From Selaginella tamariscina (Eukaryota; Streptophyta; Lycopodiopsida; Selaginellales; Selaginellaceae): a stretch of DNA of 64,000 bases. Numbering within the stretch: the stretch's first letter is position 1; every line of letters begins with the position of its first letter. The notes below the pieces were generated by a model, which saw nothing but the letters and a program-made list of their open reading frames with translations, was not told the DNA's origin and did no database searches. The stretch is taken from contig PUQB01000002.1 of the NCBI GenBank assembly GCA_003024785.1, forward strand, positions 1,824,840-1,888,839, read 5' to 3'. The position numbers and the translations under genes were made by a program. Positions 1-12,400 of the stretch are shown here, piece by piece.

Positions 1-3000
1 ATTCTTTTATATTTAAAATCAACAAAATTTACAGATTATATAATTTTCCCATTCCAATGATTGTTTTGAATCAATAGTTTTATTGCATTAAGTTATACGA
101 CTGAAGCCAAGTTATTAGAAATCATATGTTAGTACATTACATTAATAAAATTTCGTGAAAAAACCCAGCGCATGTATTTATATTAGTAATATATATATTA
201 AATTTTATTTAAAATATGTAAAATTCCATTGATAATTGTTTCATTTAGTTATTTAATAAATATGTGAAATTACATGAACCAGGGAAGCCACACAAAGCGT
301 ACGATGTATACATAACATATAACAGAAAATTTATCTTTAAAAAATGAAACATAACGGTTTGTTCGGTTCGCACCCGCCCATATCCATAACATAGGTTTAA
401 AAAAGTTAAATATGTTATAAGTAAATTCTATTTGTATATAAGTATAATATATAAATTTTTCTTAATTAATTAATTTATGTGTGATTATGCTCTTAACATT
501 AATTTATGTAAAGGTTATTCACATTTAAAGCATAAATATTTCATGATTTAATTAAATTAAATGACTTAAATCACATTACATAAGTTAAATGACTTAAATT
601 ACACGTATATAATTTCAACATTGAAATCACAAATTTGATATTATAAATCATTTATATAATGTTTATGTGCCAAAGTAATTTATTTATCATTACTTTAAGA
701 TCAAAATTATATATAACATTAAAGGTATGTGCATACATAAAATAATTAAAATATATTTTATGTTATGTTTTCGGTGCCAATGCACCCATTTTGATATTTA
801 AAACACATATATATGTATACTGTGTAATATTAAAACTTGTTCATATGCCACTCCAAAATATACACACGCTGAACAGCAAAACAAAATAAATCTAGCAAAT
901 AAGAATAGTAAGTCCATGTGCAACGGAAGAGCTTATAAATATAAATGTATACGTAATTACGTATATGAAATATTCGTTAGTGTCAAATTATAAAACAAAT
1001 ATCTTAATTAGAGTGTCACATCCGTTTATTTCAGTTTTACTTCACATTGACAAGAAGTAATATATTTAAAACTTACGTGTCAAATGACGTTGTTTATTAG
1101 TGATAATGTAACATGCCACCTAAGCATTAATTTATTATTAATCTTTTAAATTAAAAAGAGATTAGCTAGATAAATATATAATTATTATTATTTAAGGTAA
1201 CTTAAGCTTCACAAATGTGAGAAAATGTGTATGTACATCTATGGCATATAATATGGATATTAATATGTTAATAAATATGTAAGTGTAAAATCACACATTT
1301 TTTATTTTTTATCTATATATTTAAATTTGTGTTAACTTTATTTTAATAGGAAAAATTTCAGTACTCAATTTATAAGATAATAACCAAATACATAACATAT
1401 TAAATATAATTCTAAATTTTATACTTAGTATATTATTCATATAGATTCATTTTATTCAAATTAACATTATAATAATATAGTATAAAAAGCTATGCAAATT
1501 AAGCTCTTTTCTTTCTTATTTTATATTTATAATTATAGTTTTTTAGTTTTTAAATTTAATTTTATGTTTCTTACATTTTTCACATTATTTTATGAATAAA
1601 ATTGCTTTTTATTGCATAAAACTAAACTAGTCTTTTGTTACTTTAAGCTTTCATTAGTATAAAAATATGAAAAAGAAAAATATAAATTTAAAATTAAATT
1701 ATCCCTAAAAACCTAAACTATGGTTGTAAACATGAGCAACTTATTAATTAATTTAAGAATTTTTTTTTATTAAAATGTTAATTTTGAATAAGAATGATGT
1801 TAAGATATATTAAATTAAATAAAATTTATTTATTTTTAGATATGTAGTGGCATCTTGCATTTTATGAATTACTAAAATAACTTTAGAAATATATGCTGTA
1901 AACATAAGAATATTTAACATTAAAAAAATATTTCTTAAACAAAGTAACATTATAACAATATTGAAAACACATTAGTTTTAATGAGGGAAAATTATATTTA
2001 TACCCTTGAAATTTATTATATTTATATATATACCTTTGGAAATTTTTATTTTATATATACCCACGAAATTTCAATTTAAAACTTAATAAATTTTAAAATT
2101 AAAAATTAAAACACATTTTTTTAAAATCAAGAAAATTTTATAATTAATTTGTATTTTATTATATTTAGGTCCAAAATATAACTTATTAAACATATATATC
2201 ACAATATAATATAATCATTTTAAAAAATACTCCATTTTTTATTATGATTTTTTAGCATTTAACACTTAATAAACTTTAATTATTTCATTTATAATATATT
2301 ATAAATTAAAAATATATTTTTAATTAATATTATTATTTTAAAAATCAAAATATTACAATTTAAGTTTTTCAAAGGTATATTTATAAATATAAAACTTTTA
2401 GGGATATATATGTAAATATGATAAATGTTAGCAATTAAATATAATTTTTTTCTTTTTATTACGATCACTTTTTCTTTTGAATTTGATTATTATTATTTTA
2501 CTTAATTATATTGATAAGTATTAAATATAAAAGAAACATGTTTACTTAATGTACTTAAATATGTAATGGCAATCCAATGGAGTGTCATTATGTATTTGCA
2601 TCAAAACTTAGGTTAACTTCTTTTTCCTCATTTTTCATATTCTAGTTAATTTTTAACTTATTCCAATAAATTTAGCATGTCAGATATTTCTAGTTTATTC
2701 CACTAAATTTGGCATGTCGAATATTCCTAATTTATTCTAATAAATTCTGTGTGTTATATATTTGTAATAAATTCAGGTTTGACGTAGGGTTAGAGTCCGA
2801 CTAGTCGTATGTTAAATTCACCAAGTAATATTGTTTTGAAAATGAAATTCTGTACTCAAAGTTTTGTCTTCTGATTATTAATGGAGGTCCCATTTCTTTG
2901 TGTGTATACTAAGTACACGCGCGCGCGCACACACACATACATAATTTGATTGTAGCCTTCGTTTTTAGTTTAGAAAAAATTATGTTTTCATTATAACAAT

Positions 3001-3545
3001 TAGGGAGAATTTACATTTTCACCTTCAAAGAAATTTTATATACCCTTTATACAAGTAAATCATTATAATTTAAAAATAATAATAAATAAAAATAAAAATA
3101 TTAAAAATATTTTAAAATGAAATAAAATTATTTAAGAGTTGTTTATAATAATGTTTAATACCTTACATTTAAGCAAATCCAAATATTACTCACTTTATAA
3201 TAAATTTAAATAAAATAAAAATGATATAGATTAAATTTATATATTCAATTCTATAGAAAATTAGAGTACATAAAATATAAGTATTAATTTATAATAGATT
3301 AAAATATCAATAAATGTTATAATCTTATAAATAACTATATATATGACTTATTGACTGTAAATGTCACAAATTATAGATTAATTATAAAATTTAATGTATT
3401 TTTAAAAACTTTATGCAATTTCCAAAAGCTGTAGGAGCATATATGAAAATAAGAATAGATATATATTAGTTTTAAGTTTGTTTATTACGAATATTCGTAA
3501 GAGAAACAGGAAACCAATATTAATTTTATTCCAATTTTAAAAATT
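1..3545. other. AT-rich spacer, no gene seen
   Basis: This stretch is very AT-rich, full of stops in all frames, and shows no recognisable protein, RNA gene or intact mobile element. Two related AT-rich pieces near 1985-2420 and 3000-3480 share phrases such as 'tttatacccttgaaattt', which suggests an old dispersed repeat. A short CG/CA microsatellite lies at about 2918-2937. It lies downstream (3' side) of the minus-strand aspartyl aminopeptidase remnant. Confidence 0.6.
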
Positions 3546-3557
3546 AAATAAAAATTT

Positions 3558-3678
3558 CACCTTGCATCCAGCTGTTGATGATGAAAGAGAATGTTTTATA
3601 AAATGCCTTGAAGTGCCTATACCACATCCTGTGTAAGCTGCTAAAAAAACTCCGTGTGTACATGCATACAGAACTAAA

Positions 3679-3743
<65 letters not shown>

Positions 3744-4135
3744 ACCTGTCATAGAAAGTTGCAATCGACGGTCCTTATACCAATACCAGATGCAAGTATT
3801 GGACCAATCGTAGAGCCACACCCAGCATCATTGCGCACAACAAATCTCTAGTAAATAAGAAATAAACATCATAAGTAAAATATAAAGTTTTCATGACATT
3901 TTTTCACTCGTACATTGGACACACATACACACACAAACACGTATCCACGCACACGCACACACCTGAATAGGGACCTCAGCGAGACGAGCAACTTATTTTA
4001 AACAGGACTGCAGTAACGGAGTTTGTGGCATAACGTTGATTTGCATTGTGTTTGATTACTAGGCCTTCGTGCTGGTGATCTCTTCATGCTTTTCTGGATA
4101 ATTTGGATGCAATGCATGTGCCATATCAGCAGATA
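3558..4135 (-). pseudogene. Aspartyl aminopeptidase (M18) remnant, copy A, C-terminal exons
   Basis: Three minus-strand exons match plant aspartyl aminopeptidase, a cytosolic or vacuolar M18 metallopeptidase that removes N-terminal Asp/Glu. Exon 4135-3963 reads DMAHALHPNYPEKHEE and then LVIKHNANQRYATNSVTAVL. Exon 3847-3746 reads [20 protein letters not shown], which holds the conserved [11 protein letters not shown] stretch. Exon 3665-3558 reads WYRHFKAFYKTFS. The first two have AG acceptors and GT donors on the minus strand. The gene is broken: frames change inside exons, and the roughly 170 residues that normally lie between AIHLDR (near 12840) and DMAHALHP have no counterpart here, since only about 330 bp separates them once the inserted transposon is discounted. 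The family match is strong; the pseudogene status is inferred from the gaps and frame changes. Confidence 0.85.
3679..3746. repeat. (CT)n(CA)n microsatellite in aminopeptidase intron
   Basis: A run of about 20 CT dinucleotides passes directly into about 13 CA dinucleotides. It lies in the intron between two aminopeptidase exon remnants. It yields the spurious VCVCVC/ERERER reading frame on the minus strand. Confidence 0.95.
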
Positions 4136-4160
4136 CTGCAACGTTAAATATCATAAGATT

Positions 4161-4272
4161 GGTGTGTGTGTGTGTGTGTGTGTATGGGGAGAGAGGGGGG
4201 GGGCGGAGGAGGGAGGGAGAGAGAGAGAGAGAGAAGGAGAGAGGGGAGAGAGGAGAGGGGAGGGAGAGAGAT
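4161..4272. repeat. (TG)n plus (GA/GGA)n microsatellite
   Basis: TG dinucleotides pass into a purine-rich GA/GGA tract on the plus strand, inside the aminopeptidase intron region. The reading frames across it are low-complexity artefacts. Confidence 0.95.
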
Positions 4273-4480
4273 GTGGGTATCCATCATTTTATATATCTCA
4301 CTTATAGATCAACAACACAGTACTATAATGGGTTGAACATACATACACACACCTATAATGAGTTAAAACACGCACGCACAAAGAATTATCTGTATATGAA
4401 CTGTCAGTCCAATAAGAAAAGAACTCAGAAAGACATATACACACATATAATATACATGTATTTGTGTGTGCGCAAAGGTC

Positions 4481-4488
4481 TCTCTCTC
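4481..4488. repeat. Left target-site duplication of element 1 copy 1
   Basis: TCTCTCTC directly precedes the element, and CCTCTCTC follows it at 12808-12815 (one mismatch). The uninterrupted paralogous sequence at about 61911-61935 reads GGTCTCTCTCTCACACGC, so this is an insertion into a single 8-bp (or 9-bp) site. Low complexity makes the exact length uncertain by a base or two. Confidence 0.75.
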
Positions 4489-4606
4489 GAGTGTCGCCAT
4501 TTTGGAGGCTTGGGGCCCAGGAGGCCTGGGCTCGAATATTCAAGAATATTCTAGAATATTTTGGAATATTCTTTCTGGTCGGCAGTATTGGCCTCAGTCG
4601 GCAAAA
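4489..4606. repeat. Left terminal inverted repeat and subterminal region of element 1 copy 1
   Basis: It begins GAGTGTCGCCATTTTGGAGG, then carries three or four GAATATTC-like palindromes (about 4532-4572) and two copies of the GTCGGCA word (about 4579-4604, 'ggtcggcag' and 'ctcagtcggca'). GAATATTC clusters recur just inside the right end, and CAGTCGGCA recurs there and in the central array. Confidence 0.8.
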
Positions 4607-4679
4607 AAGAATTCTATTAAAACTGTTTTTTTTTTATTTTTTTTTATATTAGCTTAATTTATTACTCAATATACATTAG

Positions 4680-7600
4680 CTAAAGTTTCTTCTTCATCTT
4701 AAGTAAAGCTGCAGTTCTCGAACCACCAGTTACGCTTGGACGTGGAGGTGTTTGAGTAGGTAACTCTTCTGGTCTAATGTTCTCTGCAAGCTTGTTTGTT
4801 GCCAACCTAGAGAGTTCGAAACTCTTCTCGGTTCCTATAATATTCCTTCCGAGCTCGACGGCAGCTAACAATGATGACCCGGTTCCGGAACCAATATCCC
4901 AGACTAGGTCGCCAGGTCTACTGAGACGCTCGATCAAAAGCTGCATGAGTCGAACACTCTTCGGTTGAATCATAATCCTGCACAATCTTCCATTAGGATA
5001 AACATAGCAAAGCACTTCCTTACCAAGCCTCCTGATAACGGTCGGCAGTGTCGACGAGGATCGTGTTCGTCAACGCCAGAGGGTTTGGCCTCTTCGACTT
5101 CTTCTCAGAGCTTTGCAGCACCAAGAGAACTAACAAGTTATCCTGCCACATAGACCAAGTTAAACTTGAACTTGAATAGCTAGCTTACCTTAATTTTGTC
5201 ACGGTATCCCCAGCCTCGTGCACGGTAGACGCTGTAAGTCCCTGCAACCTCCAAGTTGATTACTGCAGCCGCCTGAATCACCGCCGAAACAGAAGGAGAA
5301 CTCGCGAAGACGACCATGAAACCACTCGCTGCCAAGTGCATTCCACTGAACTGCAAGGCCTCCTCAAACTTCACCGGATCTAGCTGCACAATGTCCTTGT
5401 TGATGCTAGCACCTCCATATACAAGCTCATTGGGCAAGTCGAGGATGATGAGGTTGAAGCCGTATTCACCTACCACTTCCTGGAACAACGTTTGTGACTC
5501 AACCGTATGTAGTCTGTCAACCTGTTCTCGGAGCTTGGTGTACACCTCTGTCTGGGAAGCACCGGCTCGAAGAAAGACCTGCTCATCTCCTCCATGTCGC
5601 ACACAGCTAGGTCGTAGGATCCACGGGATGCAGCCAGGGTCGGGATGAAGGTCATCAGGTCGTCCTTGATGTCCAAACTAGCTACAAGTGGCTGTACCTC
5701 ATTGATTGTAAAGTCGAATGCCGGCGGAGGTGCTGTAGAAGAGCTTGGTCCCGCTCCCGATCCCTTTGCAGGTGTAGTTGTCTTCCGCACCGTCTTCTTC
5801 ATCTTGCTCTTCTTGATAGCCTCTACTTCTTCTGGCTCCCAAACAATCGCTGGTAGATCATTGGCGTGCATGTCGAATAGTGTGCTCTCCCAAGCTGGTG
5901 GCTGTTGCGACGGACAGTCGAGCCAGAATGGAACATGCTCCCGTTCGAACGGTGTTAGAGCTCCTCTGCTCTTCGACCACATGTGAGGCTCGCTTGTATG
6001 ATCTGTCCACAGCTTCATCGTATGGGACGGTGTCATTTGCTTCGCCAGTATGAACCTGCAACACAAAGTCAGACAGTAGCAATGCTGGATTGAAAGCTTA
6101 CCTCCATATCATCCGACGCGCAGATTCCTCACGCTCCAGAAACTCATTCGGCTCCATCGAATAAGTGAACCGTATGCAGTCATGGAAGGGCTGAAAGACC
6201 AGGCACTTGCTCCGAATTCTCATCTCGTCAAACCAGCTCATGAAGTCGACATCCGTTCCAACTTCTTCACCATCCTCTCGCAACCCCTTAAGGATCTGAA
6301 TGGCTTCCTCGCGCACAGCCTTCCAATATAAGTCCAAGGTGAACCACTTGATCCACTCTTTGTCCTGCATGCCCGGTAGCCCAAGTGTCTGTTGTTCTGC
6401 CTTGGATTCGAGACGGGTGAGCTTGTTCAGGTATCGGAGTCGCAGCATGTTTGGAATCTTCGCCCTTGACATCGCATACAGCTTCTCAATGCCCATCCAG
6501 CGACACTGCTTATGAGAGATGTTTGTCACCTTCTGGAACCACTCCTCCCCCAAGTCTGGGTCTATGATGGAGAGGAACTTGTGCATACGCTTGTCATGCT
6601 TCTTGTACACTAGCTGCTTTAGGTTCACCTCAACCTGTGAATTGCCCTTAGCACTGGTGACTGCTCTGTCGAGATCATCGTCGATCTCGTTCTGCACATA
6701 GAACAAGTTAAAAATTTCTTTCCTATAAATTAAATCGGAGGTTACCTTGAAAAGTATCTTTGCGCAGATCAGGTTCGGAAGAGGATGCCAAGCCGTCTTT
6801 CCTGATGAACTCTCCTTCCACTTCCGCACCTCAAGACGATCAACCTCCGTGAGTGACTCGAGGATTTTCTGAGTTCCTTCTGTACTAGTGCAGACCGCCT
6901 TTACAGCGAGGAGAATATGTGGTAGCGTTGTTTCCACAGATGTTGCTGAAGATCTGTTCAACGAAACTGTAAGTCTAAACTCTTAACAAAAAGAAAAGAA
7001 AATACTCACATGTTAATCGATTGGAACATCGAAACCAGTTGAAGAATGTCGAGGTTCTCCGTGGAGATGAAACTCGATCGAACGCGAATAGCCCATCGCT
7101 GGTTGTCCTCTGCATCCTCTCGGTACAGCTTCTGCAAAGCCTGTAGCCTATGGTTCCCGTCCCAGCAGCTAAACTTCCTGTTTGAGAGCCTTGAAGCCCA
7201 CTGTTTGTACTCCGGCTGAGTAAGAGCTTGCTCGAAAGACCGGTGCTGCTCGTACTGAATCGTGTCCTTCGACAGCTCCGATAGCTCCTCAGCAGTGAGT
7301 CGATCTCCGATGGACAGAATGAACAAGGCCGTGTTGCGTAGATAACCAGCCTTCTTCAACGATGACACCAGCCTGTCCAAGTCCCCTGGGTTCACTCGTC
7401 GAACCACCTCGTTGGAATGTATTCTGCAGATGGGCACATCAGGAGGATCACCAAGTCCCTTGATAGTAATTTTGTCGAGCAGGTTTGCTGAGCTCTCCAA
7501 ATGCAGGCTCGCCGGTATGCTGTATAACTCCTTCGGCTCCTTATCGCTCTTCGCCTTCTTGCCTTTTGAATCAGCTTTCCCGCGGCCTCTCTTTTTGCTG

Positions 7601-7905
7601 ACTGCCTCCTCCAAGTCGTCCTCGCTAGCTTCAGCTGCCTCTGTCATCTGCACTTGCTCGTTCAGGACTGCAACCTCAGCGGATGAAGGAGGCAACTGCG
7701 ACGAGCTCTCCGGGAAATCTGTGATTGTTGGTGGAGGCTGTTCTTGCTCAACTGCTACTACTCCAGACTGAGTCACTGGAGGATCCTCCTTTGCTACATT
7801 AGATGGTTCTCCTCTCTTGCCTCGCTTCTGCTTCGATATCCTCTTCTCTTCCCGTGGCTCTTCATCAGGCGCAGTCTCTAGTAGACGTTTTGAAGCTCTC
7901 ACCAT
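4680..7905 (-). CDS. ParB-like / beta-class DNA methyltransferase-like protein, element 1 copy 1
   Basis: The gene has five exons on the minus strand: 7905-7010, about 6953-6746, 6691-6102, 6055-5189 and 5142-4680. Its short introns (about 45-60 bp) have GT/AG borders, and it would encode about 1,000 residues. The N terminus is charged and Lys-rich (KKRGRGKADSKGKKAK, about residues 104-119), a likely nuclear signal. Residues 156-298 resemble ParB/sulfiredoxin-fold domains, with GNHRLQAL near 250. About 400 residues of unassigned sequence follow. The C-terminal third has methyltransferase motifs in beta-class order. A motif IV-like LIILDLPNE (near 772) comes first; PKSVRLMQLLIERLSRPGD, then a DIGSGTGSS motif I near 938 and LGRNIIGTE follow. 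The usual DPPY is DLPN in both copies, so methylation activity is doubtful. This copy has a one-base loss near 5565 and a one-base gain near 5050. The first intron's acceptor was chosen because it keeps the frame. ParB-methylase pairings are known in phages; here the gene is transposon cargo. Confidence 0.8.
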
Positions 7906-7981
7906 TTTGTAAACTCTGGAAAGTAAACACACAAGTCAATTGATGAGGAGTCAAAATAAAAAAACAAACAAAGATGACTAA

Positions 7982-8935
7982 CCTTGTGGCTGCCGACTCA
8001 AGCTAGATGTGCCGACCCTCTCAGTCGGCAGAGAGATGTAGAAGAAAAAACCTGCCGACTGAGATAGTTTGTGCCGACTCTGTCAGACGGCACTGAAGAG
8101 ATAATGGTGCCGACTGAGATAGGATGGTGCCGTCCCTCTCAGACGGCACAAATGGGAAGACCCATTAACTGTTTTAAAAGAAATACTTGAGACGCAAAGA
8201 AAAAAAAAACTAATTCAAAATACCTTGTGGCTGCCGACTGAAGAAGGATGGTGCCGTCACTCTCAGTCGGCACAAATGGGAAGACACTATAACTCTGAAA
8301 AAAAAACATTGTTATACGGATACTTGAGCCGCAAAGCAAAATATAAACAAATTCAAAATACCTTGTGGCTGCCGACTGAAGAAGGATGGTGCCGTCACTC
8401 TCAGTCGGCACAAATGAGAAGACACATTAACTCTGAAAAAAAACAATGTGATACGAATACATGATCCAGAAAGCAAAAAAAAAAAAAACGAACATACCTT
8501 GTGGCTGCCGACTGAACTAGGATGGTGCCGTCACTCTCAGTCGGCACAAATGGGAAGACCCATTAACTCTGAAAATAAAAACCTTGTGATACGAATACTT
8601 GAGCCAGAAAGCAAAAAAAAAACAAATCGAAAATACCTTGTTTTTGCCGACTGAACCAGGATGGTGCCGTCACTCTCAGTCGGCACAAATGGAAAGACCC
8701 ATTAACTCTGAAAAAAAACATTGTGACACGTATACTTGAGCCGCAAGGAAAAAAATAAATAAATCGACGATACCTTGTGTTTGCCGACTGAACCAGGATG
8801 GTGCCGTTGCTCTCAGTCGGCACAAATAAGAAGACCCTATATCTCTGGAAAAAGAAATACTTTGAGCAGCAAATCATAAAATACAGAAATTACACATACC
8901 TTGTGGCCGCCGGCTGAGCAGGATGGTGCCGAGAA
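7982..8935 (-). repeat. Tandem exon-like palindromic array, about nine units (element 1 copy 1)
   Basis: About nine units occur, the distal ones spaced about 125-140 bp and the three nearest the gene more tightly. Each holds TGCCGACTGA, a 20-25 bp spacer, then TCAGTCGGCA: perfect 10-bp arms in most units and degenerate in the first and last. Read on the minus strand, the distal units begin after a pyrimidine tract with TTTTCAG, run about 71 bases, and end at CACAAG followed by GTAT, so each looks like a small exon between 50-70 bp introns. The unit nearest the gene ends CACAAG-GTTAGT, and a TTTCCAG acceptor precedes the start codon of the ParB-methyltransferase gene. The 71-base length is not a multiple of three, and units carry a micro-ORF (MGLPICAD then stop), so a spliced 5' leader fits better than coding exons. 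A binding-site array is the alternative. Confidence 0.8.
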
Positions 8936-9446
8936 TCTAAATCGGCACAGAAATCTCCATTGTTATACTTGGGCGCTGCACGAATCGAGTCGAAATGGAT
9001 GGCGCCGCAGTGGAAACCGTAACTCTGAGATCTGAGATTGAAGAAACCCTCTGGATCTGCCGCAGTGGAAACAGATCTGAGATTGAAAGAACCCTAGCCG
9101 CAATGGAAACAGTAAACCCTATCTACCAAAAAACCCTAGCCGCAATGAAAACAGTGAACCCTACGGAATAAATGTGACATTAATATTTAGGGTTTATTTT
9201 AAAATATGTGAATAATTGGTAAATGTGAAGATATTTCAAATCATAAAAGGTAGAAATTAAATTAAATCGGTGATACTAGAGAGGACATCATTAAGAACAC
9301 TGTGAACTGGGCAGCATAGAATTAATTATATACAAACGTGTATTCACGTTTATTGTTAACGATTGTAATTTTTTTTTGGTAAGAGAAAGTGTGTTTAATC
9401 TTTTGCTTTGCTTTCCTAAACCACCGAGCTTTCTCCTTGCGTTGTC
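8936..9446. promoter_or_regulatory. Shared divergent promoter region of element 1 copy 1
   Basis: This is the gap between the array (minus-strand gene) and the transposase start codon. It holds repeated telo-box-like words (AACCCTA/AAACCCT) at about 9043-9157, within a repeated phrase 'ccctagccgcaatg'. AAACCCTA boxes are known promoter elements in plants. A pyrimidine-rich leader precedes the ATG at 9447. No clear TATA box was assigned. Confidence 0.5.
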
Positions 9447-12400
9447 ATGGCCAGAGTTACCTATGAAGGCATTGACAAAGATTTCCCAGTCGATGAAGAT
9501 GGAAATGCTTTTGTGTTTGAACATGATCTTCACATTGCTTTCAACATTCCTTGTTGGTTCAGTATACATGTGGTTCAATTGATGTCAGTTTCTGCGAGTT
9601 CTGGAGAAGATGTGGAGTTGTTACCAGAAGGCAATGCATCAAACCAGTTTGTCTTTTACACATTGTGCCCGGCAAAGGGCCCGTTGTTCAGGTTGCGGAC
9701 AGAGGAGCGTGAGGAATCCATGCTGGTGTGTCTTCTAAGAGCAGACAAATGTAGGATAGGGAAGGATCTCATTGGTTCGTCTGAAGTTAAACGAGTCTCT
9801 GAACTACCGCAGATATACAATGGAAATGTCATTTTCGAACTTCCCCCTAAGACAGAAAGCACAGAGAAGTACTCGGGGATGAATCGCAAGGATGGCTGCT
9901 ACCATTGGACACACCCGAGCACAACACACTGGCATGTTCCGGCGCGAGTCAGTCGAAGTTCATGTGTCGGACATCTCCAATGCATCAATCCTACCTGCCC
10001 CTACTTGGCTTTTGAGAAGAAAGCAAATGAATGTCACTTCAAGGGTGCTGTGGAGAAGGCAAAGACAACTGAGACAGGCAAAGTAATAGGCATAAAATGT
10101 AAGCATTGTGGAGAGGAGCCATTGCTGGTGCACACTTGTCCGGCTTATGTGTACTACATTCTGCCAGACGACATTTCTTTTACAAGGTTGTTCATTCACA
10201 GAGGTGTTCATCAGCATCCAGTCAGCCCCTCAGTGTCAGCTTCAAACGTTCAGCGAGCCAGATCTAGTGTCAGCAACGTGGTAAAGAGCAGTCCGCGAAC
10301 CAATCAACGAGTGATTGAGTTTCAAGCCGCGCGTGAGCTCATCTTTGAAGAACTTTTCAAGGAAGAAGGAGAAGTCTCGTACACTGGTTTACTCTCAAAA
10401 CTTGAACCTCTAACAAACCATCGAAGGTATTTTTTTTAGATCTCTACACACTGACGTGACCTTTTCTTTAGGACTCGGGACTGGATTACACAATCAAGAC
10501 AGAAGGAGACACACTTTAGAGAGGGTTACGAGGGTCTTCTGGAGCTGAAGACAAAGCTGCCAATACCTTTCATTCACGTCATACATGTTCCAGGGATGGA
10601 ACTGCATGGTGCTGAGGAGCAGCCTCTGATCTTCAAAATGACAGTTGAGGGACCGGGTTCAGGAGTTGAGTACATCAGAAGGTGTCAAAGTGGAGGAGAC
10701 CTTCATGATCAATGGGTTGTTCTGGACCACACGCACCGCATACCAGACTGGGCGACAATTGGAATACACCTTTATGACCCATTGTAAGTTGTAAAACTCT
10801 TCATAACACTTTCTAATCTTCGTTATCTAACGCTCTCTTGCAGTGTCAGATCCATGGTGACTATAGCTTACGCAGATATGTGCCGCGAAGATAATGTTGC
10901 AGTGCTGAAGTTCTTGAACACAATGCTAGAGGTTTGTAAGAAGCAGGGTTTGGAGAATGTCAACTTTGCTGGTTTCATGTCGGATGAGGCTGGAGCGATA
11001 TGGATAGCCTTGCGCCAAGTATTCAACAACGGAGCAAAGATGAAAGGGAGGGAAAGAAGCTGTCTGTTTCACTTTATGCAATCCGTGCGTCAGGTGACAA
11101 AGAAATGGATCGCAGAAGAACATCGCGAAGAACACATGAAGCTTGCTCGTGCCTGGCCTGCAGCACTGAATGAACAATCTAAGAAAGAACAACTGGCAAT
11201 TCTCGAGTCTTTTGGGAAGGACGAGCGTCAAACATTCGAGCTTTGAAGACATGGCTGTCTTGGTGGATCAGGCATGAGGACCACATCTCCATGGCGGAAC
11301 TGGGAGACATGACAGAAGAAGGACTCGCGAGCGTTCCAACTACAAACAATGCTGAAGTGATTCACGCGAGAGCAAGAAGAGCAAGATTGGCCAAAAGAGT
11401 ACCACTGCTGGAGGCGACAATGTTAGACCTCACCGATGCAGTTATGCAGAGTGCGAAGGTGAAAGCGGCAATAGAAGGGAGGTATACAGGGTCAGGGCCT
11501 TCGAAGGAAACTCTGTTGAAACGAGTGCAACGCAAACTCTCTGAGGGGAAAAGTGTATCTCCATCAACAATTATTAATCTGGTGGAAGGCGAGGAACACT
11601 TGACCAGCCCGGAGTTCACGAGTACCACTAACGTTCGAGTGCAAACTGTTAGGAGAACAGTCACAGGAACAGAACAGTCTGATGCTCGACGTTCACACAG
11701 ACATGATGTAGAGTACACAGAGCGGGTGGTCCAAAACAACAGGAGAAAGAGGTTAAGGTTCGAAGAGGTTTCGGAGAGAGAGATTGCTCAAACAGAGTGG
11801 GCCATCAGACGAATCGGAGCATCCAGTAAGGTTAAGTGTTTGGGGATGAATCAGGAAGGAACTGCTCTGTGTGGAAAACCAATCGGTTATCCAAGCAGAG
11901 TGCCAGCACCAGGATTCTATGGAAAACGAATGTACATTGATGCCTTGGGGAATGAGGAGTATGTACAACAGATGATGTGGTTCTGCCCAAAAGATTCAGG
12001 GTGTTTCACGCGGCCAAACGGCAAAATTCTTCGGTCACGAATTCCAACACCACCAACGGTTTGGCCTGTGCTCAAGGAAACGAAGCTGACAAGTGAGGAG
12101 GTCAGAGAACTACAGGATGCAGGCTTTGTTCTGGAAGGTTTACAGGGGATGGCAGGAAGAGTAGATGAGGGTCAGAAGGACAAAACACCATCGCCACCAC
12201 GTGGAGCTGGATCTACAACAATTCCACCTTTCGAAGGACGTATGGTTCGGACTCCAACAAAAATGTCTAAGGAACAAGAGAAGAATTTCCGCAAGGCCAA
12301 GACGTTTTTAGGTTGTGTGCGAAATGTTGAAGTGACAGCTAGAGGACGGAAGGAGGCTTTCGTTGTGTCGGCAGGAAATGACTCTGCAAAGGTGACTATT

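Noticed and set aside
3537-3821. Minus-strand frame with VCVCVC/ERERER repeats
   Set aside because: It is created by the (CT)n(CA)n microsatellite joining two aminopeptidase exon remnants in mixed frames; not a separate gene.
7982-8935. Multi-repeat protein encoded across the palindromic array
   Set aside because: Continuous frames exist only by chance read-through of the short introns. The units are 71 bases, out of phase with one another, and each carries splice-like borders and early stops.
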